The notes beneath the pieces were generated by a model. The model was not told the DNA's origin, did not search any database, and saw only the letters and a program-made list of their open reading frames with translations. Both the position numbers and the translations under genes were made by a program. This document shows, one piece after another, positions 1-6,141 of a DNA stretch of 8,186 nucleotides. Positions within the stretch are counted from its first letter, which is position 1. The number at the start of each line of letters is the position of its first letter. The DNA lies in assembly GCA_027031565.1 (NCBI GenBank), contig JALVPX010000197.1, positions 1 through 8,186 on the forward strand. Reading direction: 5' to 3'. This stretch comes from Deltaproteobacteria bacterium. GTDB lineage: Bacteria; Desulfobacterota; Dissulfuribacteria; Dissulfuribacterales; JALVPX01.

Positions 1-50
1 GTCTGAAGGATTGTGGACTCATCATCCACTACCAGGATTCTCTTCTTCAT
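1..50 (-). CDS. ntrX: NtrX-like response regulator, N-terminal fragment (cut by window edge)
   Basis: Reading leftward from the ATG at 48-50, the first 16 codons give MKKRILVVDDESTILQ, after which the window ends. The hydrophobic strand followed by a paired Asp-Asp is the classic beginning of a CheY-like receiver domain; these acidic residues help hold the Mg2+ needed for phosphorylation. The phospho-acceptor aspartate and output domain lie outside the window. The ATG is 6 bp after the stop of the sensor kinase gene, with a purine-rich AGGATGGGGA upstream as a possible ribosome-binding site. Position after an NtrY-type kinase makes an NtrX-type regulator (receiver, sigma54 AAA+ domain, DNA-binding domain) the natural expectation, but only the receiver start is visible, so the output-domain type is inferred. 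Confidence 0.8.
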   Translation of the reverse strand, partial: MKKRILVVDDESTILQ

Positions 51-56
51 GGTCAT

Positions 57-2318
57 TTATTCCCCATCCTTTGGGGGTGCGGGAAACCAAAGGGTAAAAA
101 CCGTTCCATGTGGTTCATTATCATCAATTGTAATCCTGCCCCCATGATCCTGCATGACCGAATTGACAATGGCCAGGCCAAGTCCTGTTCCTCCAGGCCT
201 TTTTGAAAAATAGGGTTCAAACAGGCGCGGCTTGTCCTCTTCTGAAACACCCGAACCAGTATCGGCCACAGACACATAGACCATTCCCCTTTGTATATCA
301 TATCCTGTTGTTAAAATTATTTCACCGCCCCCTTTCATGGAATATAGTGCATTGTCAATGATGTTCACCAATGCGCGCCTTACTTGATCCCTGTCCAGGT
401 TGGCCTTGGGCACTTGGCCCTGCTGCACATGGAACACAATATCCTTTCTCATCTCCTGGTACATCGGCAGGACTTCGTTGACTATGCTGTTAAGATCCTC
501 AGGCCTTGGACTGGCAGAGGGCATCCTGGCAAAGTTTGAAAACTCGTTTACCAGGCGCTTAAGGTCCTCTACCTGGGAAATAATCGTGTTAGTGCACCTG
601 TCAAACACCTTTTTGTCATCCACCTCTGAGCACTTGTCTCCAAAGCGCTTTTTCAGGCGCTGTGCCGAAAGCTGTATAGGAGTTAGGGGATTCTTGACCT
701 CATGTGCTATCCTCCTTGCCACTTCCCGCCAGGCGGCCAGCCGCTGTATGCGTTCCAGTTCAGTAAGGTCATCAAAGACCACGACCACGCCAAGGCTTCG
801 GCCGTCCATGTCCTTCAACAGGGTGAAACTCACTACCAGGGAAAGGGGCTTGCCATTTACCTCAATGCGCATGGACCTGTGTATGGTCTCATTGCCGGAG
901 ACGAGCAATTCCTTGCGCACCTTTTCAAACTCCTGGCCATATTCCTTTGAAAGTAGATTATGATATGGTTTTCCTACTACCTCCTCTGCTGTTATGCCCA
1001 GGATACTCTCGGCGGATTTGTTTACAGTGGTCACTACTCCATTCCTGTCTATGGAGATGACCCCTGCAGCCACATTCTGCAAGATGATCTCGATATAGCG
1101 CTGGCGCCGTTCCAGTTCTGCATAGCTTTTCTTTAACTGTTTTGTGGCCCTTTCTGCCCGGGCACGTGCCTCTTTCAAATCGGCGGTCATGGTGTTGAAG
1201 GCGCGCACTAGGGAGCTGAGTTCATCTCTGCCAGGCGCCTCGAGATGAAAATCCAGATTCCCGTGTGCCACCCTGTGGGTCGCATCGGCCAGCATCTGTA
1301 CAGGTTCAGTTATGGTCTTGGCCAGCCTGAAACCAAACCACACTGAAACAAAGAGTATAAGGAAGGTAACCGCGAGCATGAGTATGGTCACTGCCGTGTG
1401 AATCGGCTTCTGGAAAACTCTTAACTGCCTGTACTCCTCGTATCCTGTCCTGATATCGTCCAGAAGGCCCATCATATCTTGATGAAGGACCTTGCCAACC
1501 ACTACGAGATACAAAGGCCGCTTGCCGCTGTGAGACAAGATGGTAACCGCCCTTATCAGCTCACCTGCTGCCACAGGATGGGGCGTGACTACGGGCTTGT
1601 TGTGATGAAGGGCCTTTTCCATGATTATATTGGGGATGGCAGGCGGCGGGTCAACCAGCGGCAGAAGATACTTCCTGAAAAAAAGTCCCTTGTCCAGGCT
1701 GATTATCTCCAAGGAATGTATTCTGGCCTGCTCGATTCTGCCCTTTCCAGCTATTGGCATGGAGATCTGCTCGATAACGTTTTCCAGACACTCTTTGTCA
1801 AGCTGATCACCTTCCGTCAGGCATTGAATGGCAATGGAGTGCTCTACATCCTGGGCAACAAGTTTTATGCCCCTGACTTGCTCATCATAGAGGGTCTTAC
1901 CCACGGTAATAGCACTTTCAAGGGACTTTTCCACGCGGATGTCAAACCAGTAAGAAAGGCTGGTGGATAGAAACTGAAAGGCCACGAAGAAGAGCGCCAA
2001 TGTTGGCAGCAGCGAAAGGGAAACAAAGGCAACCACCAGCTTCGTACGTAATTTGGCCCCCAAAAGGTTCTGCCTGTCCTCGAACACTACCTTGACAAGG
2101 TTGCGTATGATTAGGAAACCCAGGAACAGTATCAGAATGGTATTTAGATTTATAATAAAGAAAATAAGCAGGTTGCTGCCATGCTGAAACGGCCCGGAGC
2201 CTGATATGAGTGCGTACTCGACCCAGGAGAGGATGAGCACGGCAGCACCGCTCGTAAGCATCAAAATGCGCTCCCGCTTCCGGCGGGCTATTTCACTAAT
2301 AGGTAAATTTGACTTCAT
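57..2318 (-). CDS. ntrY: NtrY-like membrane sensor histidine kinase
   Basis: 753-residue sensor kinase expected to autophosphorylate and pass phosphate to the adjacent NtrX-like regulator. Three hydrophobic segments lie near the N-terminus (about residues 19-37, 49-72, 93-117). An extracytoplasmic region (about 120-305) follows, then a fourth membrane segment (about 309-330), a HAMP linker (331-385), a coiled-coil-like stretch (385-410) and a PAS domain (about 405-515). The HisKA domain carries H539 in AHEVKNPLTP. The ATPase domain shows an N box (NIIDNA, N656), G1 box (VADTGSGV, D686), F box (LFEPYFSKR) and G2 box (GGTGLGLAIV). All catalytic boxes are intact. This topology is that of NtrY, which in other bacteria is linked to nitrogen or envelope/redox sensing; the ligand here cannot be read from sequence. 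It starts with ATG inside the end of the DUF4390 gene (23-bp overlap), so translation is probably coupled. Confidence 0.93.
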   Translation of the reverse strand: MKSNLPISEIARRKRERILMLTSGAAVLILSWVEYALISGSGPFQHGSNLLIFFIINLNTILILFLGFLIIRNLVKVVFEDRQNLLGAKLRTKLVVAFVSLSLLPTLALFFVAFQFLSTSLSYWFDIRVEKSLESAITVGKTLYDEQVRGIKLVAQDVEHSIAIQCLTEGDQLDKECLENVIEQISMPIAGKGRIEQARIHSLEIISLDKGLFFRKYLLPLVDPPPAIPNIIMEKALHHNKPVVTPHPVAAGELIRAVTILSHSGKRPLYLVVVGKVLHQDMMGLLDDIRTGYEEYRQLRVFQKPIHTAVTILMLAVTFLILFVSVWFGFRLAKTITEPVQMLADATHRVAHGNLDFHLEAPGRDELSSLVRAFNTMTADLKEARARAERATKQLKKSYAELERRQRYIEIILQNVAAGVISIDRNGVVTTVNKSAESILGITAEEVVGKPYHNLLSKEYGQEFEKVRKELLVSGNETIHRSMRIEVNGKPLSLVVSFTLLKDMDGRSLGVVVVFDDLTELERIQRLAAWREVARRIAHEVKNPLTPIQLSAQRLKKRFGDKCSEVDDKKVFDRCTNTIISQVEDLKRLVNEFSNFARMPSASPRPEDLNSIVNEVLPMYQEMRKDIVFHVQQGQVPKANLDRDQVRRALVNIIDNALYSMKGGGEIILTTGYDIQRGMVYVSVADTGSGVSEEDKPRLFEPYFSKRPGGTGLGLAIVNSVMQDHGGRITIDDNEPHGTVFTLWFPAPPKDGE

Positions 2319-3033
2319 TCCACTCAGTAGAAAAGCCCCATCGAGAGAAGATCTCGATCAACCCTTCAAAGGGTAAAAAGGCGTCTCCTTTTTCGGCCTC
2401 GGCCTTGATCTTGAGGAAATATGTCCTGCCCCTTGAAAGCCTGGAAAGGGTGCACAAAGGAAATTTATGTATCTGAAACGCCTCTTTCCGCGCCTCTTCC
2501 AGGGTGGATACAGTCACCACCCTGGTTCCCTTGCTGGATACGATGCGGAACTCGCCCTTGATGGCGTCATAAAAAAGCGTCTTCTCTATGTTCCTCTTGG
2601 CAATCCGCTTGTATCTCAAGAACCTTGGCGACAGCAATTCAAGGCTGAAACTATATTTTATGGGCACCCCGCTTTCCAACGCCTCTTTTATTTTCTTGGG
2701 GAAGGGATTGAGCAGGCTGAAACTCGCTTCCAGGCAGCCGTCTGAATTGAATATCGCTATCTTGCCTATGCGGGGCTTGACATTTTTCACTCCATCTGCC
2801 TTTACTATAGATGGGCCTATTGTTAAGGAAAGGACGAGCCCTGAAAAGAGAAGCAGTAAAAATATCTTGACAAAATGGCCGCAAGGTCCTATTTTTTTAT
2901 CTAAATATAACGGACATAAATTTCCCCTGCTGGTCCCTCTGTACCATCTCCAACAAAGACGACCAACATACCCACCTCCATCCTTCTTTGTGCCAGCAGG
3001 GGATTTCTTTTTCAGGTGCTTAATCACGGGCAA
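2296..3033 (-). CDS. DUF4390 family envelope protein (start uncertain)
   Basis: The reading frame has 245 codons. Residues about 85-240 look like DUF4390, a family of unknown function often found just before NtrY-type kinases. They include the 'leaving a small polar patch then SGVPIKYSF' region and a C-terminal aromatic end with W233 and W238. A hydrophobic segment (about 54-72) ending in IVKA-D resembles a signal peptide or membrane anchor, so the mature part is probably periplasmic. The start is doubtful. The longest frame begins with TTG at 3033 inside the end of the mltA-like gene, has no Shine-Dalgarno, and would put about 50 Cys/Trp/Arg-rich residues before the signal peptide. No in-frame ATG exists further in. 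A well-spaced Shine-Dalgarno plus ATG (2917) sits one frame off and would join this frame by a +1 shift at 2899. The body of the gene is secure; the first 45 codons are not. Confidence 0.75.
   Translation of the reverse strand: MPVIKHLKKKSPAGTKKDGGGYVGRLCWRWYRGTSRGNLCPLYLDKKIGPCGHFVKIFLLLLFSGLVLSLTIGPSIVKADGVKNVKPRIGKIAIFNSDGCLEASFSLLNPFPKKIKEALESGVPIKYSFSLELLSPRFLRYKRIAKRNIEKTLFYDAIKGEFRIVSSKGTRVVTVSTLEEARKEAFQIHKFPLCTLSRLSRGRTYFLKIKAEAEKGDAFLPFEGLIEIFSRWGFSTEWNEVKFTY
2923..3003 (-). promoter_or_regulatory. Leader hairpin that can bury a Shine-Dalgarno before the DUF4390 signal peptide
   Basis: On the minus strand TCCCCTGCTGG (3003-2993) is perfectly complementary to CCAGCAGGGGA (2933-2923): 11 bp with a 59-nt loop. 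Inside the loop ACAAAGA (2991-2985) pairs with TCTTTGT (2959-2953). The 3' arm of the outer stem contains AGGGGA (2928-2923), 5 nt ahead of an ATG at 2917-2915, so a folded transcript would hide that ribosome-binding site. The loop also carries GGAGGT (2979-2974), 4 nt before an ATG at 2969 that opens a short frame ending at TAG 2903-2901. The complementarity is seen directly; a regulatory role is inferred. Confidence 0.4.
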
Positions 3034-4279
3034 TCAAAACAAAAAATCTGCTAGGTGTTTTCAATCTGCCGGCTATTTGTTCGCCAGCGTTTCCGTTTCC
3101 GCAATATAGATCGAGGCGGTATGGGCCGCGGATCGCGTTTCCCATGTCCTGATTGGCCACCAACGAGATGAACCTTTCCTTGCCTCTGGGGGTGAAAATA
3201 GTTGTATCCAATACACCCGTCAAACCCAAGGGATATATCCTTGGATCCAGTGCCACTGAAACCAGGGGGGTAAGTGTGACCCCCATGCTGCCGTATGGGC
3301 CTTCCTTCTCCCACTTGAAAAATATGTAACGCGGGTTCTCACAAAGGGCGCGCTGGAACAGGTCTGGATGCTGTTTGGCCCACCTCTTGATTCCAGGCCA
3401 ATCGGCCTGATCAGGCCGGAGATAACCCTTTTTTATAAGCCACTTGGCAACACTCCTGTATGGTCTGCCGTTGCTTGCAGCATAGTGGATGTATCGTTTT
3501 TCACCATTTTGAAACCTCAACAGGGCTGAGCCTTGGATGTGAAGGGTAAGGGCATCTACCTCTGTTTTCACGTAGGCCAAAACAGGCGGAGCCTCCAGGC
3601 CTGGGCCATAATCTATTTCGCAGCGGGTGGGATAGGGAAGCAGTTTGTTTCCGCTAACCTTGCCGAAAATTGTCCGGGCCGGCAGGCTTTGGCCGAAAAG
3701 CCTCAAGGAAACTGCAACCAAATCTCTGGGAATACCATATAGAGGCACCTTGAACAGGGAATTTTTCACACGTGATGCCTCCATCTCGGGGTGGAAATAG
3801 CCTGTTACAACCATGGGGCGCCTGGAGTTGCCTGGCCGATCGTCTCCTATTTCCTGCCTGCCCGCCAGCTTCAACACCTCAAAAGAATCCATGAAAAAAT
3901 GCCTGAAGGCGTCTGGCCCTAAGGTGGAACATTTATTCAAGATTCCCTGCAGCCTTGTGTTGGTCTTCAGCAAATCAGTGGCTGAGACCTTGAGCTCCCC
4001 CATCCAGAAGCCCTTTTGAGGATCTTGCTTCTTTAAAAAGGTGTTATTTTTTTCCAGGGCCCCAATAACATCTTCACGGTTTTTGCAAAACAGGTAAGGA
4101 TCCGGGAATTCTTCCCCTGAAGCCTTTACCAGAAAGGGCCTTTCTGCCTTGGGGGGAATCTTGACCGGTTCTGGTCTTTTTCCTGGAACAGGGCGCTCAA
4201 CCTCGTATAGGACGTTGTAAAAAGCGGCTGCCACCAAACAGATGATCAGCAGCCCTAAAACAGCTTTGGCCGAAGACAT
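3020..4279 (-). CDS. mltA: MltA-type membrane-bound lytic murein transglycosylase
   Basis: 419 residues. MltA enzymes cut the glycan strands of peptidoglycan between MurNAc and GlcNAc, forming 1,6-anhydromuramic ends, during wall growth and turnover. Visible family marks are TGYFHPEMEAS (159-169), PYPTRCEIDYG (215-225), LHIQGSALLRF (246-256), SNGRPYRSVAKWLIKKG (269-285), ENPRYIFFKW (314-323), LTPLVSVALDPRIYPLG (336-352) and the C-terminal 3D-type region QDMGNAIRG with RLDLYCGNGNAGEQIAGR (377-405). The aspartates expected at the active site (D378 and D390) are present, although the usual QDTGGAI reads QDMGNAI here. The N-terminus has one hydrophobic segment (about 5-24); its Cys14 follows Leu-Ile-Ile, not a proper lipobox, so it looks like a membrane anchor instead of a lipoprotein signal. 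The ATG lies 1 bp past the mdh stop, implying translational coupling. It overlaps the next frame by 14 bp. Confidence 0.9.
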   Translation of the reverse strand: MSSAKAVLGLLIICLVAAAFYNVLYEVERPVPGKRPEPVKIPPKAERPFLVKASGEEFPDPYLFCKNREDVIGALEKNNTFLKKQDPQKGFWMGELKVSATDLLKTNTRLQGILNKCSTLGPDAFRHFFMDSFEVLKLAGRQEIGDDRPGNSRRPMVVTGYFHPEMEASRVKNSLFKVPLYGIPRDLVAVSLRLFGQSLPARTIFGKVSGNKLLPYPTRCEIDYGPGLEAPPVLAYVKTEVDALTLHIQGSALLRFQNGEKRYIHYAASNGRPYRSVAKWLIKKGYLRPDQADWPGIKRWAKQHPDLFQRALCENPRYIFFKWEKEGPYGSMGVTLTPLVSVALDPRIYPLGLTGVLDTTIFTPRGKERFISLVANQDMGNAIRGPYRLDLYCGNGNAGEQIAGRLKTPSRFFVLIARD

Positions 4280-4280
4280 A

Positions 4281-5222
4281 TTAAAGGCCTGTGGCCTCCA
4301 TCTGTTTTCTCACTGCCTGAACAGACAGTTCAAGTGCCGCCTTTTCGCCTTCTGTCAAGGGAAATTCCAGGATCTTCTCCACCCCTCTTGACCCAAGAAC
4401 GACGGGCACGCCCATGAAGAGGCCGCTGATCCCGAATTCACCTTCAAGGTAGGCGGCACAAGGCATGACCCTTCTGGAATCCTTGAGTATCGCCTCTGCC
4501 ATCTCTACGGCAGCAAGGCCGGGGGTGGTAAATGCGCTCCCGGTCTTTAGGTGCTGCACTATCTCTGCCCCGCCGTATTGAGTCTTTTTTACGATTTCAT
4601 CAATAGTTGCCTGGTCCAGAAGTTCTGTTACAGGTACGCCGTTCACATTGGCCAGACGCACCATTGGCAGCATGTTGTCTCCGTGAATGCCCATGACCAG
4701 GGCAGTAACATCACCAGGTGCTACCCCAAGGGCCTTGGCCAGCAGCAGCCGGTATCTGGCAGAGTCGAGCACTCCTGCCATTCCGATCACACGCTGCCTC
4801 GGAAACCCTGAGACCTTGAAGGCGGTGTACACCATGGCGTCGATTGGGTTGGTAACCACTATCAAACAGCTTTCAGGGCTGTAAGCGGCTGCCTGCTCTG
4901 AAATGGCCTTGACTATCTGGACGTTCTTGTCCAGCAGGTCGTCCCGGCTCATGCCGGGTTTTCTGGCAAGGCCTGCCGTGATTATGACCACGTCTGAGTC
5001 TGCTGTCTGCGAAAAGTCATTTGTGCCGCTTATTGTACCGGCAAAACCATTCAAGGGGGCTGTCTGGGAGATGTCCAAGGCCTTGCCCTGGGGCAGGCCC
5101 TCTACAACGTCATAGAGTATGATCTCATCTGCGATCTGCCTTTGGACAGACCATTGGGCAGCAGAAGTACCTACTGCGCCAGCCCCGATTATGGACAATC
5201 GTTTGGTGCTACCCTTGCTCAT
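4281..5222 (-). CDS. mdh: Malate dehydrogenase (LDH-like, NAD-dependent)
   Basis: 313-residue cytoplasmic enzyme of the lactate/malate dehydrogenase family, interconverting malate and oxaloacetate in the TCA cycle. The Rossmann glycine motif is GAGAVG (13-18), and D38 at the end of the second strand favours NAD over NADP. The mobile loop GLARKPGMSR places arginines at 87 and 93; an Arg at the specificity position indicates malate/oxaloacetate, since lactate dehydrogenases have Gln there. TNP (124-126), the LDSARYR segment with D153 and R156, and the catalytic His180 in MGIHGD are all in place. Length is normal for the LDH-like MDH type. The ATG at 5222 is preceded by AGGTGA (5232-5227) at 4 nt, the clearest ribosome-binding site in the window, and by a good promoter. 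It appears to be the first gene of the mdh, mltA, DUF4390, ntrY, ntrX unit. Confidence 0.96.
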   Translation of the reverse strand: MSKGSTKRLSIIGAGAVGTSAAQWSVQRQIADEIILYDVVEGLPQGKALDISQTAPLNGFAGTISGTNDFSQTADSDVVIITAGLARKPGMSRDDLLDKNVQIVKAISEQAAAYSPESCLIVVTNPIDAMVYTAFKVSGFPRQRVIGMAGVLDSARYRLLLAKALGVAPGDVTALVMGIHGDNMLPMVRLANVNGVPVTELLDQATIDEIVKKTQYGGAEIVQHLKTGSAFTTPGLAAVEMAEAILKDSRRVMPCAAYLEGEFGISGLFMGVPVVLGSRGVEKILEFPLTEGEKAALELSVQAVRKQMEATGL

Positions 5223-5266
5223 ATGATCACCTTTACCTCTTCATAGAAACTCAAAAAAGCCAAGGC

Positions 5267-5295
5267 ATCATAAACAGCCGCACGACTGTTGGCAA
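5267..5295 (-). promoter_or_regulatory. Sigma70-type promoter for the mdh operon
   Basis: On the minus strand TTGCCA (5295-5290) is followed after exactly 17 bp by TATGAT (5272-5267); each hexamer matches the consensus at five of six positions. Transcription would begin near 5260, giving a leader of about 38 nt before the mdh ATG with its AGGTGA ribosome-binding site. It lies in the only sizeable gap between genes on this strand, which supports it as the start of a new transcription unit. Not tested; judged by match and position. Confidence 0.6.
5274..5289. repeat. Inverted repeat inside the mdh promoter spacer
   Basis: ACAGTCGTGCGGCTGT (minus strand) has 6-nt arms, ACAGTC and GGCTGT, around a 4-nt centre. 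Five of the six arm positions are perfectly complementary and one is a T/G mismatch. It fills nearly the whole spacer between the -35 and -10 hexamers, the usual place for a repressor or MerR-type activator to sit. The arms match those of the second repeat at 5327-5339. Role as an operator is inferred. Confidence 0.4.
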
Positions 5296-5326
5296 ACATC
5301 TGAACACCTGAGATACTGATTGAATC

Positions 5327-5339
5327 ACAGCCGGGCTGT
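5327..5339. repeat. Upstream inverted repeat with the same arms
   Basis: ACAGCCGGGCTGT (plus strand) is a perfect 6-bp inverted repeat, ACAGCC and GGCTGT, around one base. It lies just after the hisA stop and about 51 bp upstream, centre to centre, of the repeat in the promoter spacer, close to five helical turns. On the minus strand no T-run follows it, so it does not look like a hisA terminator. A second binding site for the same regulator is possible; chance similarity is not excluded. Confidence 0.35.
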
Positions 5340-5360
5340 CTTTTGGTCACGAAGTTCAGA

Positions 5361-6137
5361 TCACCTGCTGCCTTTCATTGCCCGGTTGAAGGTAACTATT
5401 TCCTCATATGTTACGCCTGTGCCGCCGAATATGTCCAAGGCACTTCCAATGGTGAGATCAATCCTGCCTTGTCCTAAATCTTTGACCCTGTAGGCATCTT
5501 CAATAGAGCTGGCTCCGCCTGCGTAAGTGGTGGTAATGGGAGAGGCCTCGGCAAGGAGCCTTACCAGTTCCTCATCAATACCCTTGCACCTGCCCTCCAC
5601 GTGGGCAGCATGTACGAGAAATTCGAAACAAAAATTGGACAGGTACTTGAGATTGTCTCCATTAATTGTGACCTTTGTGAACTTCTGCCACCTGTCCGTC
5701 ACGATGAAATAGTGGCTGTCTTTGTATTTGCAGCTGAGATCCAGCACCAGCCTGTTTCTGCCAACGGCCTTTTCGAGTTTACGCAGGCGATCCTCCCTTA
5801 TGCGGCCATCCTGAAAAACGTAGGAAGTGACTATCACTGCAGCCGCCCCCCTTTTAAGCCATTTGCCTGCGTTTTCAGCAGTGATGCCGCCGCCAAGCTG
5901 GAAAGCTCCAGGCCATGCATTGAGTGCCTCCATCGCGGCTTCATCATTGCCTGGGCCTAGCATGATTATGTGGCCTCCGGTCATGTTGTCTCTGCGGAAT
6001 AGGCGCGCATAATAGGAGGGCGGCCTTTCAGCCACGAAGTTTTCCACCACGGCGTCAGGCCTTTCATCGTCAAGTGTGGAACCCACTATCTGCTTTACCT
6101 TACCACCGTGGAGGTCTATGCAAGGTCTGATTTTCAC
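5361..6137 (-). CDS. hisA: ProFAR isomerase HisA, eukaryotic (HIS6) type
   Basis: 258-residue TIM-barrel enzyme for the fourth step of histidine biosynthesis, opening the ribose of ProFAR by an Amadori rearrangement to give PRFAR, the HisF/HisH substrate. D8 in CIDLHGGKVKQIVG and D133 in LVLDLSCKYK fit the paired acid/base aspartates. Phosphate loops are LGGGIT (81-86), YAGGASS (205-211) and GSALDIFGG (231-239). The segments PSYYARLFRRDN, HIIMLGPGNDEAAMEAL, FIVTDRWQKFT and FLVHAAHVEG match my recollection of the fungal/plant HIS6 branch, not ordinary bacterial HisA, where the sequence around the second aspartate and the VHAAxVEG strand differ. The start is GTG, 4 bp past the tatC stop, with only a distant AAGG upstream, so coupling is likely. 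No other his gene is nearby, so it stands apart from a his operon. The isomerase call is firm; the eukaryotic-type assignment rests on motif memory. Confidence 0.92.
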   Translation of the reverse strand: MKIRPCIDLHGGKVKQIVGSTLDDERPDAVVENFVAERPPSYYARLFRRDNMTGGHIIMLGPGNDEAAMEALNAWPGAFQLGGGITAENAGKWLKRGAAAVIVTSYVFQDGRIREDRLRKLEKAVGRNRLVLDLSCKYKDSHYFIVTDRWQKFTKVTINGDNLKYLSNFCFEFLVHAAHVEGRCKGIDEELVRLLAEASPITTTYAGGASSIEDAYRVKDLGQGRIDLTIGSALDIFGGTGVTYEEIVTFNRAMKGSR

Positions 6138-6141
6138 GGTT

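Noticed and set aside
400..963. 187-codon plus-strand open frame
   Set aside because: It runs antisense through the kinase HisKA/PAS region, which has intact motifs on the minus strand; its translation shows no domain and is Ser/Arg-rich, as expected for a shadow frame.
1479..1970. 163-codon plus-strand open frame
   Set aside because: Antisense to the extracytoplasmic region of the sensor kinase; no ribosome-binding site or recognisable family.
2588..3109. 173-codon plus-strand open frame spanning the DUF4390 start
   Set aside because: Antisense to DUF4390 and the mltA end. It was considered because the region is unusual, but no Shine-Dalgarno or family resemblance supports it.
5253..5293. 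Possible hisA terminator: GCCA...TGGC followed by six T on the minus strand
   Set aside because: The outer stem is only 4-5 bp and has an 11-nt one-sided bulge, and the same bases form a much better promoter; readthrough or promoter use is more likely.
5327..5339. Perfect inverted repeat after hisA as a rho-independent terminator
   Set aside because: On the transcribed (minus) strand it is followed by GATTCAATC with no T-run; the CTTTT lies on the opposite side, where no gene reads.
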